DNA of 64,000 nucleotides from Promicromonospora iranensis (GCF_028994775.1 NZ_JAJQMN010000002.1:496001-560000), one strand, 5' to 3'. Positions 1-10,862 are shown, numbered from the stretch's first letter. A program made the numbers and translations. Notes: generated by a model from the letters alone, not told the origin.

Positions 1-1
1 C

Positions 2-283
2 GTGTCCTCGGACGCGTACGGGGCGGACGTCCTGGCGGGGCTGAACAGGGCGATGGCCGATGTCGGCCTGCCGTGGAGCGCCCTCCGGGGTGCCGGCGAC
101 CCGGCCGCAGAGCTGGGACGGGTGGCCGACGAGGTGGAGGCCGCCATGATCGTCGTCGGCGCACGACGTTCCGGCCTGCGCGGCTGGACCACGAACATCG
201 TGGGCGGGACGGTCGCCGGCCGACTCATCCACAACCAGCCGCGCCCCGTCGTCGTTCTTCCGGGGACGGGATCGGCATCGTGA
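2..283 (+). CDS. Universal stress protein (UspA family), C-terminal part
   Basis: The 93 visible residues match the second half of a UspA fold: a helix, the strand AAMIVVGAR, then the nucleotide-binding loop VVGARRSGLRG followed by a GG-T turn and the terminal strand PVVVLP. Family members are about 140-150 residues per domain, so the 5' part almost certainly lies before the window; the GTG at base 2 is only the first in-frame start visible. Usp proteins bind ATP or act as stress-survival factors in the cytoplasm. Its TGA overlaps a possible GTG start of the fluoride channel gene downstream, which suggests co-transcription. Partial gene; family assignment is fairly secure, exact role is not. 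Confidence 0.8.
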   Translation: MSSDAYGADVLAGLNRAMADVGLPWSALRGAGDPAAELGRVADEVEAAMIVVGARRSGLRGWTTNIVGGTVAGRLIHNQPRPVVVLPGTGSAS

Positions 284-333
284 GCGATAGGTTCTTCCAC
301 AACCTGTCGACCGTTCACGAGGGGGCACACCGC

Positions 334-810
334 GTGACACGAGCGCCGCATCGCGACTGGCGGTACATCGGTCTCGTCGCGCTCGGCGGAGCCGGCGGCT
401 CGACGGCCCGCCATCTGGTGGGCGGATGGTCGACCGCTCCGCTGAACATGGTGTCCGTCCCGCTCGACGGCGCCGTCCCGGCGCTGCTCCTGTTCCCGGT
501 CGGCACGTTCGTGGTGAACCTCGTGGGCTCGTTCGCCCTGGGTTATCTCCTGGAGTCCCTCTCGCGGCGCGGCCGGGAGACCGTCCGGCGGCGGAAGGTC
601 CGCCTCGGCATCGGCACCGGCGTCCTGGGCGGGTTCACCACCTACTCGGCGTTGGCGCTGGAGACACAGCACCTGCTCACCCAGGGCGTCGCCGGGCTCG
701 CCCTGCTGTACGTCGTGCTCACCCTCGTCGGCGGCACGGCGGCTTGCCTGGGCGGGATCGCGATCGCCGCACGCGCCGACCGACGCCGGGAGCAGAGGTC
801 ACGCCGATGA
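334..810 (+). CDS. crcB: Fluoride efflux channel subunit CrcB/FluC 1
   Basis: This predicted 158-residue, four-helix membrane protein carries the Fluc signature: an early GGAGGSTAR stretch, the pore motif GTFVVNLVGSFALG and the GGFTTYSALALE segment with the phenylalanine/threonine track. Fluc proteins form dual-topology dimeric channels that export fluoride down its gradient. I chose the GTG at 334 because GAGGGGG lies just upstream and the first membrane helix starts about 12 residues in; an earlier GTG at 280 overlaps the preceding stop and is also possible. Its stop overlaps the ATG of a second crcB (ATGA), so the two subunits are translationally coupled and probably assemble as an obligate heterodimer, as known for paired crcB genes of Gram-positive bacteria. 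No fluoride riboswitch is visible before it. Confidence 0.9.
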   Translation: MTRAPHRDWRYIGLVALGGAGGSTARHLVGGWSTAPLNMVSVPLDGAVPALLLFPVGTFVVNLVGSFALGYLLESLSRRGRETVRRRKVRLGIGTGVLGGFTTYSALALETQHLLTQGVAGLALLYVVLTLVGGTAACLGGIAIAARADRRREQRSRR

Positions 811-1202
811 TCGAGCTGCTCGTGGTGGCTGCCGGCGGCGGCGTGGGCGCTGCCGCCCGGTTCATGGTCGACGGTGAGATCCGCGCCCGGCACAGCGGCG
901 GGTTCCCGTGGGGCACGTTCGTGGTGAACGTCGTGGGTTCGTTCCTCATCGGGGTGTTCGCGACACTGGCCTTCGCGCTCGTCGAGCGTGGCGTCCCGGA
1001 GGACGTCGCCTCCGTGCTGCTGCTCGCCCTCACGGTGGGCCTGTGCGGCGGGTTCACCACGTTCTCCACAGCCACCATGGAGTCGGTCCGCCTTGCCCAG
1101 TCCGGTCGGCTGCGCCTCGCGCTGGCCACCTCGCTGGGCACCCTGGCGGTGACCGTCGCGGCCGCCGGGCTGGGCATGGCGGTGGGTGGCCTGTTCGGCT
1201 GA
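807..1202 (+). CDS. crcB: Fluoride efflux channel subunit CrcB/FluC 2
   Basis: The predicted 131-residue membrane protein has four hydrophobic segments and the complete Fluc signature: GGGVGAAARF near the N-terminus, WGTFVVNVVGSFLIG, and GGFTTFSTATMES, with the conserved Asn and the Phe/Thr/Ser ion track. It is the shorter, more canonical partner of the upstream subunit, and its ATG overlaps that gene's TGA. Together they should give a heterodimeric fluoride channel in the cytoplasmic membrane. A GC-rich hairpin follows immediately and probably ends the operon. Confidence 0.93.
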   Translation: MIELLVVAAGGGVGAAARFMVDGEIRARHSGGFPWGTFVVNVVGSFLIGVFATLAFALVERGVPEDVASVLLLALTVGLCGGFTTFSTATMESVRLAQSGRLRLALATSLGTLAVTVAAAGLGMAVGGLFG

Positions 1203-1214
1203 CCCGCGTCGGAG

Positions 1215-1241
1215 CACCGCCGCCGGTCACCGGCGGCGGTG
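1215..1241 (+). terminator. Hairpin after crcB pair
   Basis: A perfect 12-bp inverted repeat (CACCGCCGCCGG and its complement) with a TCA loop begins 13 bases after the crcB2 stop. It has no T-run, as is usual for terminators in such GC-rich genomes. Confidence 0.6.
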
Positions 1242-1256
1242 AGTCCGGGCATCCTT

Positions 1257-1320
1257 CACCCGGGTGCCTGCACCCGGGTGTTCGTCACCCGGGGCCCTTC
1301 ACCCGGGCGCCTCGCCCGGG
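1257..1320. repeat. Five CCCGGG units at about 14-bp spacing
   Basis: CCCGGG occurs at 1259, 1273, 1288, 1302 and 1315, four of them as CACCCGGG and two as the palindrome CACCCGGGTG. The cluster sits between crcB2 and the converging hypothetical gene and overlaps the last codons of the latter. It may be a degenerate tandem repeat or a transcription-ending structure; its function is unknown. Confidence 0.6.
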
Positions 1321-1697
1321 TTGATCGCGCTGAGGAACAGCTCGGCCAGGAGCGTCCACTCCTTGAGCGGTCGATCGCCGACGAAGCGTGCCGCTTCCTC
1401 GGGCGTCCGGTTCACCAGCGCGATGTCGACGACGTACGAGCCGTCGCGCTCCCGCCAGACGACCGCGGCGTTCGTCCGTCGGCTCGACCCGCTGATCCCG
1501 GCCCGGAGCTCGTTCTCCGGCTTCTGCACCCGCTCGATCAACGGGTAGTCGCTGGTGTGTTCCCAGCTCGTCCACGCGTAGGCCAGCGCGCGCTCGAGAT
1601 CCGCCCTCGCGGAGGTCACACGCGTCTCGCCGATCGCCGCCAGGCCAAGACCGAGGCCCTCGATGACCTCGGTCACCTGCTGTTCTTTGCTTTCCAT
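1299..1697 (-). CDS. Hypothetical protein, 132 aa
   Basis: I do not recognise this protein. It is a soluble, mixed alpha/beta sequence without signal peptide or membrane segment: an N-terminal helix (SKEQQVTEVIEG), a central region rich in charged residues, the strand AAVVWRERDGSYVVDIALV and a C-terminal helix (PLKEWTLLAELFLSAI). The composition and strongly G/C-ending codons look like real coding sequence. The ATG at 1697 has no ribosome-binding site; TAGTGT lies six bases upstream of it and could be a -10 box giving a leaderless transcript. It converges with crcB2 and is divergent from the exonuclease gene. Its last codons run through the CCCGGG repeat cluster. Confidence 0.6.
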   Translation of the reverse strand: MESKEQQVTEVIEGLGLGLAAIGETRVTSARADLERALAYAWTSWEHTSDYPLIERVQKPENELRAGISGSSRRTNAAVVWRERDGSYVVDIALVNRTPEEAARFVGDRPLKEWTLLAELFLSAINPGEAPG

Positions 1698-1835
1698 GTT
1701 CGGACACTACGGGCACACCAGGCCGGAACCGGCGTTCGGGCGCCAATTCCCCCAGATTGTTCCCGTACTGCGGCCTAGGGCGCCTCCAGGGCGCTCACCG
1801 TACGCGTGTCGGTGTGCCGTGGCAGGCTTCGCTGC

Positions 1836-2768
1836 ATGAGCCTGATGCTCCTCGATACCGCCTCGCTGTACTTCCGCGCGTTCTTCGGCGTCCCCGACTC
1901 GCTGCGGGCGCCCAGCGGCCTGCCCGTGAACGCCGTCCGTGGCCTGCTGGACACCGTCGCCTGGCTCGCCACCACGCACGGCCCCGACCGCATGGTCGCG
2001 TGCTGGGACGACGACTGGCGCCCCGCCTTCCGCGTGGAGGCGATCCCGAGCTACAAGGCCCACCGCGTCGCGCAGGAGGCCCCGGGCACCACCGGCATCG
2101 AGGAGGTGCCCGAGGTGCTGCTCGCCCAGGTCCCGATCATCGTGGACGTGCTCGCGGCGCTCGGCATCGCGCGGGTCGGCGTTCCCGGCTACGAGGCGGA
2201 CGACGTCATCGGCACCCTGACCACCCGCGCCGTCGAGCAGAACGCCGGCCCCGTGGACATCGTCACGGGAGACCGCGACCTGTTCCAGCTGGTCGACGAT
2301 GCCGCAGGGGTGCGCGTGCTGTACCCCGCGCGCGGCATCCGTGACCCCGACGTGGTGAACCAGAAGCGCCTCGCCGAGCGGTACGGCGTCGCCTCCGGGC
2401 AGGCCTACGCGGACATGGCGACGCTGCGGGGTGACCCGAGCGACGGCCTGCCGGGTGTGCCGGGAGTCGGCGAGAAGACGGCCGCCAAGCTGCTCGCCCA
2501 GTACGGCACGCTGGCCGGGATCCTCGCGGCCCGTGACGCCGGCGACAAGGGCCTGACCACCACCCAGCGCCGTCGCCTGCAGGAGGCCGACGCCTACCTG
2601 CGGGTGGCGCCGATCGTGGTGCAGGTGGCGCGGGACGTGCCGCTGCCGGAGTTCGACCCGGCGGTGCCCCAGGCACCCGCCGATCCGGAGGCACTGGAGG
2701 CGCTGACCGCCCAGTGGGGCCTGAAGTCCAGCGTGGAGCGGGTGCGCACCGCCTTCGGCTGGGCTTGA
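1836..2768 (+). CDS. 5'-3' exonuclease (FEN/PolA N-terminal family)
   Basis: This 310-residue protein is a stand-alone relative of the 5' nuclease domain of DNA polymerase I. Visible motifs are LLDTASLYFRAFFG (first acidic strand), MVACWDDD, SYKAHR (helical arch), GYEADDVIGTL, VTGDRDLFQLV with the metal-binding acidic residues, and the helix-hairpin-helix GLPGVPGVGEKTAAKLL near residue 205. All key acids are present, so it should cut 5' flaps or RNA primers during replication and repair. The ATG at 1836 gives the family's usual N-terminus; a further in-frame start 30 bases upstream would add residues without homology. It is monocistronic and ended by a strong hairpin shared with the converging chelatase gene. 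Confidence 0.9.
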   Translation: MSLMLLDTASLYFRAFFGVPDSLRAPSGLPVNAVRGLLDTVAWLATTHGPDRMVACWDDDWRPAFRVEAIPSYKAHRVAQEAPGTTGIEEVPEVLLAQVPIIVDVLAALGIARVGVPGYEADDVIGTLTTRAVEQNAGPVDIVTGDRDLFQLVDDAAGVRVLYPARGIRDPDVVNQKRLAERYGVASGQAYADMATLRGDPSDGLPGVPGVGEKTAAKLLAQYGTLAGILAARDAGDKGLTTTQRRRLQEADAYLRVAPIVVQVARDVPLPEFDPAVPQAPADPEALEALTAQWGLKSSVERVRTAFGWA

Positions 2769-2781
2769 GCGCAGCCGGACA

Positions 2782-2823
2782 GGTCGGACGCGCAGGTCAC
2801 CGGAGTGACCTGCGCGTCCGACC
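2782..2823. terminator. Bidirectional terminator
   Basis: A perfect 19-bp stem (2782-2800 with 2805-2823) closed by a CGGA tetraloop lies between the converging exonuclease and chelatase genes. Confidence 0.8.
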
Positions 2824-2829
2824 GGTGGG

Positions 2830-3567
2830 TCAGGAGCTGACGGCGGCGTCGTAGCGGTCCAGGACCACCTGGACCAGGCGCGGGTCGGCCTTCTCGGCTC
2901 GAGCCGGTCCGGAGACCGGATCGGTCACGATGTCGGCACCCGCCTCCAGCACGCGGTCCAGGAAGTACCCGGGTGCCAGCAGGTAGGACACGACGATGAC
3001 GCGTGCCGTGGCGCCACCGGCTCGGGCGGCGGTCACCGCGGCGGGCACGCGCGGTTCCGCGCCCGCCCCGTACGACGGTGTGACCGGCCGTCCCAGGCGC
3101 TGGGCCAGCGCGCTGGCGACCTCCTCGACGGCGGTGGCAGCGGCTGCCACGGAGGACCCGGCGGCGGCGAGGACCACCGCGTCGTCGGACCGGAAGGGGC
3201 CGTGCGCGGCCTCCGCGGCGGCATACCGGTCGGCGAGGATGTCGACGAGCAACGGGTGCGGCCCGAGCGGTTCCGCGGCGACTGCCGGGCCCGCGCCGGA
3301 GCCGTTGACCGCGGCGACCGCCTGCGCGATGTCGTGCCGCACGTGGTACCCGGTCGACAGCAGCAACGGCACGACGACGGCGGAACCCGCGTCGTCGGCC
3401 GCGGCCGCCAGAACCTCGCCCACCTCCGGCTGCTGCACGTCCACGAAAGCCTCGCGCACGTCGAGCTCGGGCCGGGCCGCACGAACGCCGTCGAGCAGCG
3501 CGCGGACCGCCGCCTGACCAGCAGGATCGTCGGTCCCGTGGGACGTCCCGACCAGTACCGCACTCAT
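2830..3567 (-). CDS. Sirohydrochlorin chelatase-like (CbiX domain) protein
   Basis: The protein of 245 residues begins with the CbiX/SirB pattern: strand SAVLVGTSHGT carrying the first catalytic His, then VVVPLLLSTGYHVRHDI with the second metal-ligand histidines. The second half repeats the fold more loosely (VIVVSYLLAPGYFLDRV). Such enzymes insert ferrous or cobalt ion into sirohydrochlorin for siroheme or cobalamin. The start at 3567 is preceded by GGGAGAG at proper distance; two upstream in-frame starts would add up to 12 unlikely residues. No other tetrapyrrole or sulfite-reductase gene lies in the window, so the metal and pathway remain open. Confidence 0.8.
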   Translation of the reverse strand: MSAVLVGTSHGTDDPAGQAAVRALLDGVRAARPELDVREAFVDVQQPEVGEVLAAAADDAGSAVVVPLLLSTGYHVRHDIAQAVAAVNGSGAGPAVAAEPLGPHPLLVDILADRYAAAEAAHGPFRSDDAVVLAAAGSSVAAAATAVEEVASALAQRLGRPVTPSYGAGAEPRVPAAVTAARAGGATARVIVVSYLLAPGYFLDRVLEAGADIVTDPVSGPARAEKADPRLVQVVLDRYDAAVSS

Positions 3568-3621
3568 CGTCTCTCCCATCGGTCCACCGGTCCTTGCCAC
3601 CACCGAGAACGGCCGCTCAGG

Positions 3622-6309
<2,688 letters not shown>

Positions 6310-6371
6310 GGGCTAGAGCCTAGGACGAGATTGCCAATGCCCGTTCATCGTGTCCGGTTGTTGGTCTGGTC

Positions 6372-7274
6372 ATGACCAGTCCGACTCTGGTTGGCTGTCT
6401 GCCTGTGACCGGTTACGACGCAGATTTCCTCGGTTTCACCGTCCCGCTCCCGGTCTCGCCCGTCGAGGTACGTGTCCTCCATTACACCCATTTCTCGGTG
6501 CTGCTCGACCCGCGCCGCCGGCTCGCCTCGGCGACGGCCTGCGTCGTCGAGGGCGCCACGCTCCTGGCCCTGCGTCGCAGCGGCCGGTGGCGGCTGGACG
6601 GCCGCGTCCCGACCGACGAGCAGTCGGGCAGCGAACTGTACTCGGGCAACCCCCTCGACCGCGGCCACCTCGTCCGGCGGCTCGACCCCGTCTGGGGCGA
6701 CGCCGAGACCGCGGCACGGGCCAACCACGACACGTTCACCTACACGAACGCGGCGCCGCAGGTGAACAGGTTCAACCAGTCCAAGGAGCTGTGGAACGGG
6801 CTCGAGGACCACGTGCTCCGGTACGCCGCGGCCCATGACCACCGCATCGTGGTGCAGACCGGGCCGGTCTTCGCGGCCGACGACCCGCTCTACCGCGGCG
6901 TCCGCATCCCGCGCCTGTTCTGGAAGATCGTCGCCTGGGTCGGGCCGGGCGACGTGCTGCAGGCCACCGGGTTCGTGCTGGACCAGACGCCCCAGCTCGA
7001 CGACGCCCAGCTCTACGAGATCACCGCCCAGGCCCTGGCCCGGGACGACATCCCGCCGCTCGGTCCGTTCCGGACCTACCAGGTGCCCGTCGCCGACGTC
7101 GCCGCGCTGACCCGCCTGGGCCTCGGCCCGCTCCCGGGCGCGGACGTGCTCGCGGAGCCGCCCCGGACGCCGTCGGGCAGCCGGCCGACGGACATCACCA
7201 TCCACCGGCTACCCCGGGCACGCGCGTGGTCGGAGATCCGAACCCGCGACCAGATCACCCTCCCTCGCCGCTGA
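6372..7274 (+). CDS. DNA/RNA non-specific endonuclease (NUC1/EndoG family)
   Basis: The 300-residue protein carries the beta-beta-alpha-metal nuclease signature: LYSGNPLDRGHLVRRLDP with the catalytic His of DRGH at roughly residue 98, followed by the metal-ligand Asn in TNAAPQVNRFNQSKELWNGLE. This family cleaves DNA and RNA without sequence preference. Unlike most bacterial relatives there is no signal peptide or membrane segment, so it is predicted to be cytoplasmic or delivered by other means; no immunity protein is apparent next to it. The ATG at 6372 follows a weak ribosome-binding region. The stop lies inside a large inverted repeat shared with the converging SDR gene. Confidence 0.88.
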   Translation: MTSPTLVGCLPVTGYDADFLGFTVPLPVSPVEVRVLHYTHFSVLLDPRRRLASATACVVEGATLLALRRSGRWRLDGRVPTDEQSGSELYSGNPLDRGHLVRRLDPVWGDAETAARANHDTFTYTNAAPQVNRFNQSKELWNGLEDHVLRYAAAHDHRIVVQTGPVFAADDPLYRGVRIPRLFWKIVAWVGPGDVLQATGFVLDQTPQLDDAQLYEITAQALARDDIPPLGPFRTYQVPVADVAALTRLGLGPLPGADVLAEPPRTPSGSRPTDITIHRLPRARAWSEIRTRDQITLPRR

Positions 7275-7332
7275 GTGCTGGGTATTTGCGCGATAGAGGG
7301 GCAGGAAGCAACAAATACCCAGCACTCAGCGG
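7268..7332. terminator. Large perfect inverted repeat between converging genes
   Basis: Two perfect 21-bp arms (7268-7288 and 7312-7332) are separated by 23 bases. The arms include the nuclease stop codon, and the SDR stop lies two bases beyond. It may act as a bidirectional terminator, but the long loop and the A+T-rich arm core (GGTATTTG) differ from the other terminators here, so a dispersed repeat is also possible. Confidence 0.6.
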
Positions 7333-7333
7333 G

Positions 7334-8197
7334 CTAGGCGTGATGCTGCCAGCTGTGGGTCGGGGCGTAGTTCAGGATGCGGCGCGCCTTGTCGATGCTC
7401 AGGAGCGTCTCCCTTCCCACGAGCGGACGGCGGAGCGGCACGTCCGGGAACACCTCGGCGGCCAGGTCGGCCGACGGCCGGTCCATCACGGTGTCCTCGT
7501 TGGCGATGACGAACGCCTCGAACCCGGTGAAGTCCGCCTCCAGCGCGCGGCGCACCGCCTGCGCGCCGTCGCGGCCGTCGATGTAGCCCCACAGGTTCCA
7601 GCGCCGCGCCTCGACGTCGTCCTGCCAGGACGGGAAACGGGCGTAGTCCTCAGGACGCATCACGTTCGAGAACCGCAGCGCGGCGACCTTCAGCGCCGGG
7701 TCCCACCGGGTGAAGTGCTTGGCCATCTCCTCCTCGAGCGACTTGCCGAGGGAGTACGTGGACTGCGGCAGCACGTCGTACTCCTCGTCCACCGGAAGGT
7801 ACGGCGGCGGTACGTCGAACGGCAGGCCGAGCACCGTCTCCGACGACGCCGTGACCACGTTCCGGATGCCGACCACCTGCGCGGCGCGCAGCACGTTGTA
7901 CGTGCTGGGCACGTTGTTGCGGAAGGTCGCGGCGTTGGTCGCCATGCCGGGTGCCGGGATGGCGGACAGGTGCACGACGGCGTCGGCCGCGCGCCCCTCG
8001 TCCACACCGGACAGCAGCTCGATCACCTGGCCGAGGTCCGTCAGGTCGGCGACGGTGAAGTCACCCGGGCTGCCGGGGGCAGGCGCGACGCGGTCGGTGC
8101 CGACCACCTCGTAGCCCGACTCCACCAGGTGCTCCACCACGAACCGGCCGAGCTTGCCGCTCGCCCCTGTGACCACTGCTCGCTGCGTCGTTGCCAT
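7334..8197 (-). CDS. NAD(P)-dependent epimerase/dehydratase (extended SDR)
   Basis: A 287-residue Rossmann-fold enzyme. The dinucleotide-binding loop VVTGASGKLGRFV is at the N-terminus, the acidic adenine contact is near VADLTD, and the catalytic pair appears as S-S-E-T followed by YSLGKSLEEE (YxxxK). The substrate part includes ALRFSNVM and WGYIDGRDGAQAV, typical of nucleotide-sugar-like extended SDRs. Which sugar or metabolite is used cannot be read from the sequence. It is followed after a 46-bp gap by nfo on the upstream side, and the two may share a transcript. Confidence 0.85.
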   Translation of the reverse strand: MATTQRAVVTGASGKLGRFVVEHLVESGYEVVGTDRVAPAPGSPGDFTVADLTDLGQVIELLSGVDEGRAADAVVHLSAIPAPGMATNAATFRNNVPSTYNVLRAAQVVGIRNVVTASSETVLGLPFDVPPPYLPVDEEYDVLPQSTYSLGKSLEEEMAKHFTRWDPALKVAALRFSNVMRPEDYARFPSWQDDVEARRWNLWGYIDGRDGAQAVRRALEADFTGFEAFVIANEDTVMDRPSADLAAEVFPDVPLRRPLVGRETLLSIDKARRILNYAPTHSWQHHA

Positions 8198-8215
8198 CGT
8201 CCGATCCTGCCAGGT

Positions 8216-8238
8216 GGTCTCGACGAGCTCGACAGCGA
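8216..8238. repeat. Solo arm of a dispersed repeat
   Basis: The sequence GGTCTCGACGAGCTCGAC plus AGCGA closely matches one arm of the hairpin after ino1 (52997-53020). No opposing arm is present here. It suggests a short element present in several places in the genome. Confidence 0.45.
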
Positions 8239-8243
8239 GAAGA

Positions 8244-9029
8244 TCAGCCGAGGCGCTCGCGCAGCCAGGCGATGTCGGGCCTCATGTCGCCCTTGGTCTC
8301 GCAGATGACAGGGGCGCCCGCCGCCGCGATCACACCGATCAGCAGCTCCTCGGGTATCTGGCCGGCGCCGAAGTTGATGTGCCGGTCGGCCCCGGACCCG
8401 GCCACGTCGCGCGAGTCGTTGGCGTGCACCAGGTCGATGCGGCCGGTGATCGCCCGGATCTGGTCGACCGCCGTCGCGAGGTCGATGCCGCCCGCCCAGG
8501 CGTGGCAGGTGTCGAGCGTGAACCCGACGTTCTCGCCGCCGTTCGCCGAGGTCACGGCGGCCCACAGCGCTTCGATCCGCTCCAGGCGGCGGGCCATGGA
8601 GTAGTCCCCGCCCGCCGTGTTCTCGATGAGCACCGGGACGTCGGTCTCCAGGGCGTCGATGGCCTTGCGCCAGTTGTCGAAGCCCTTGGCCGGCTCGTCG
8701 TTCGCGGTGACGTGCCCACCGTGGACCACGACGCCCTTGGCGCCGATCGCGGAGGCGCCGTCCATGATCTGCTGCAGGAGCTTGCGGCTCGGGATCCGGA
8801 TCCGGTTGTTCGTGGACGCCACGTTGATCACGTACGGCGCGTGCACGTACAGGTCCAGACCGGCCGCCGCGGCGTCGGCCCGGAGAGCCTCCGCGCCACC
8901 CTCGTACGGCAGTTCCGGAACCTTCCAGGCCTGTGGGTCGCTGAGGAACACCTGCACCGTGTCCGCGCCGAGCGACTTCGCCGCACCGATCGCGTCGGTC
9001 AGGTCCACGTGCGCGCCGATCTTCACCAT
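8244..9029 (-). CDS. nfo: Endonuclease IV (AP endonuclease)
   Basis: This 261-residue TIM-barrel protein contains the trinuclear-zinc ligands of the Nfo family in order: [66 protein letters not shown] and ICETKGD. It cleaves the backbone 5' to abasic sites in base-excision repair. The ATG at 9029 gives the canonical MVKIGAHV start; an upstream in-frame start would add seven residues. It lies downstream of the four beta-propeller genes on the same strand, with a 93-bp gap, and upstream of the SDR gene. No damaged motif is seen. Confidence 0.93.
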   Translation of the reverse strand: MVKIGAHVDLTDAIGAAKSLGADTVQVFLSDPQAWKVPELPYEGGAEALRADAAAAGLDLYVHAPYVINVASTNNRIRIPSRKLLQQIMDGASAIGAKGVVVHGGHVTANDEPAKGFDNWRKAIDALETDVPVLIENTAGGDYSMARRLERIEALWAAVTSANGGENVGFTLDTCHAWAGGIDLATAVDQIRAITGRIDLVHANDSRDVAGSGADRHINFGAGQIPEELLIGVIAAAGAPVICETKGDMRPDIAWLRERLG

Positions 9030-9122
9030 GGCCCCACCATAGGACGGCACACCGACACGGCGACGGCCGACGGCGTCAGCCCAGCGCGCGCACGCCGACC
9101 GGCGTCACGGCGAGCCATCTCT

Positions 9123-10832
9123 TCAGCCGAGACCGCGGACGCCGTTCGGCGTGACCTCGAGGAGGTTGCCGTCGACCGACAACATCGTGCCGCCGAAGCG
9201 CACGTCCATATCGACGGTGTCCTCGTCGCCGTGCAGCTCCCAGGCCACCTCACCGGAGACCGCGTCCAGCGACACCAGCCCCGTACCACCGGAGGCGTAC
9301 TCCGTGGCCAGGAGCACGAACTGCCCGTCGGTGAACGCTCGGGTCACGTACCGTGCCGTCTCGTCGGAGCCCGAGTCGTCCCACGTCCACCGCTCCTCAC
9401 CGGTCATGAGGTCCAGCCCACGGACCGCCCCGGTGCCGGACAGGATCACGGCAGTCCCCGCAACCTGCGCGAGAAACATCTGGCTGTTCGCCGGCACCTC
9501 GGCCTCCCAACGGAGGGTGCCGTCCGGCTCGTAGGCCCCCACACCGCCTCCCGGTCCACCCATCCCGACGAGCGTGTCGGGCCCGACCCCGTCCACGGCG
9601 ACGGGCTCCGCCGCGTACGCGTCGATCTCGCCCACGGCATCCCCTGCGGCGTCGTAGAGGACGGTCCGCATCTCCTCGCCGAACGCGTATCCGGTGTACC
9701 CGCCGGCGCGGAGGCGATCCACGCTGCCCGTCCCGGGCTCGATCTCGGTGCCGAGCAGCACGCCGTCCGCCGTGACGGCGGCCTCGATGCCGCACCCGTA
9801 CAGCTGCACCAGCCCGCTGGAGATCCGCGCGCCGAAGGCGCTCGGATCGAGCATGTCGGTCACGTCCACCGCAGTGCTTCCCCCGTCCCAGGACCTGCCG
9901 TACCAGTTGGCGCACTGGTCGGCGCGCGTGGGCCGGAACGGGATCGTCACCCGCCAGCGCTCCTCGCCCGTGACGGCGTCCTCAGCACGGAGCGTGAGGT
10001 CCTGGCCGGCCTCGACGGTGCCCGAGCACTCCCCCATGTCGGTGCACCGCGCGTCGCCGAGGTCCGTCGTCGACGCCCGTCCGACCCGGTCCCCGCGCAG
10101 CACCGTGCCGTCCGGCCCGGGCCGCGCCGCGCCGAACCGGCGGGTGTCCGCCGGATCGAGCACACGCGTCGCCGAGACCACGCCGTCCGGGCCCACCACG
10201 GTGACCGCCCGGTCCGCTCCGGAGCCCGTGAGGCACACCAGCTTCGTCGTCGTGACCTCACCCCAGTCCGCCGAGCCCATCGGCCCGCAGTCGGCAACAG
10301 CCCCGAGCGGCACCGACCAGGCCTCCGCACCCGTCGCCGCGTCGAGCGCGACCAGGGTGGTGCCCGACTCGACCGTCTCGGCGCCCGACGCCGCGTCGAC
10401 CGCCACCAGGTCCGCGCCCGACTCGAACACGAGGACGTCCCCCAGCACCGCTACCTCGGCTCCCAGCCCTTCCTCCAGGGCGCTGGGCGAGCCGACGTCG
10501 CCCTCCCACTCCCACGTCTCGACGAGCGGCGCGGACACGTCGACGACACCGCCGTGCACGTCGCGCATCCGGTCCATCCGCGCGCCGTCCCGCACGCCGT
10601 CGAACACCAGCCCCGTGCCGAACACGATCGCCAGGACCGCGGCGGCCGGTGCAAGGACCCGCAGCCGTCGGCCCGCCCCGCCCGACGGCGGCTCGCCGGA
10701 CGCCGACCCGGCACCGTCCGGCTCGTCCTCTGAACCCGCGCCGGGTGGAGCGCTCGGTCCCTCGGGATCGGTCGCTCCGTCGTCGATCAGGTCGAAGACG
10801 AACGCGCCACCCTGATCCGGATCACGTGCCAT
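9123..10832 (-). CDS. Membrane-anchored PQQ-type beta-propeller protein 1
   Basis: This 569-residue protein begins with a cytoplasmic tail bearing the box AFVFDLIDD (residues about 11-18) and an acidic, Pro/Gly-rich linker. One membrane helix follows (APAAAVLAIVFGTGLVF), then an extracytoplasmic propeller of WD/PQQ-like blades (LVALDAATGAEAW, GLDLMTGEERW, SLDAVSGEVAWEL). Conserved cysteines occur as VADCGP, KLVCL, CTDMGEC and GCGIEA, and it ends NGVRGLG. It is the last of four paralogues in a leftward operon behind an ABC transporter. An 18-residue tandem duplication sits in the first blade. Propellers of this type mostly bind proteins or ligands; no PQQ-enzyme residues are evident. Function unknown. 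Confidence 0.8.
   Translation of the reverse strand: MARDPDQGGAFVFDLIDDGATDPEGPSAPPGAGSEDEPDGAGSASGEPPSGGAGRRLRVLAPAAAVLAIVFGTGLVFDGVRDGARMDRMRDVHGGVVDVSAPLVETWEWEGDVGSPSALEEGLGAEVAVLGDVLVFESGADLVAVDAASGAETVESGTTLVALDAATGAEAWSVPLGAVADCGPMGSADWGEVTTTKLVCLTGSGADRAVTVVGPDGVVSATRVLDPADTRRFGAARPGPDGTVLRGDRVGRASTTDLGDARCTDMGECSGTVEAGQDLTLRAEDAVTGEERWRVTIPFRPTRADQCANWYGRSWDGGSTAVDVTDMLDPSAFGARISSGLVQLYGCGIEAAVTADGVLLGTEIEPGTGSVDRLRAGGYTGYAFGEEMRTVLYDAAGDAVGEIDAYAAEPVAVDGVGPDTLVGMGGPGGGVGAYEPDGTLRWEAEVPANSQMFLAQVAGTAVILSGTGAVRGLDLMTGEERWTWDDSGSDETARYVTRAFTDGQFVLLATEYASGGTGLVSLDAVSGEVAWELHGDEDTVDMDVRFGGTMLSVDGNLLEVTPNGVRGLG
10327..10434 (-). repeat. 54-bp tandem duplication within propeller gene 1
   Basis: Units 10327-10380 and 10381-10434 are near-identical 54-bp copies coding for 18 residues each, of the type ESGxxLVAxDAAxGAE. 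The paralogues have one copy at this place, so the duplication is recent and in frame. Confidence 0.75.
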
Positions 10833-10862
10833 GCGGTCGAGCGTATGCCGGTCCGGCCCGAG

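Noticed and set aside
284-333. Fluoride riboswitch before crcB1
   Set aside because: Only about 50 bases separate the genes and no riboswitch pseudoknot pattern is visible.
8154-10733. Long open frame antisense to the nfo and propeller genes
   Set aside because: Its residues are Arg/Gly/Ala/His-rich shadow composition and no family motif; high G+C makes long antisense frames common. The same holds for long frames opposite the PBP genes (48210-51185) and the S8 protease (54171-57074).
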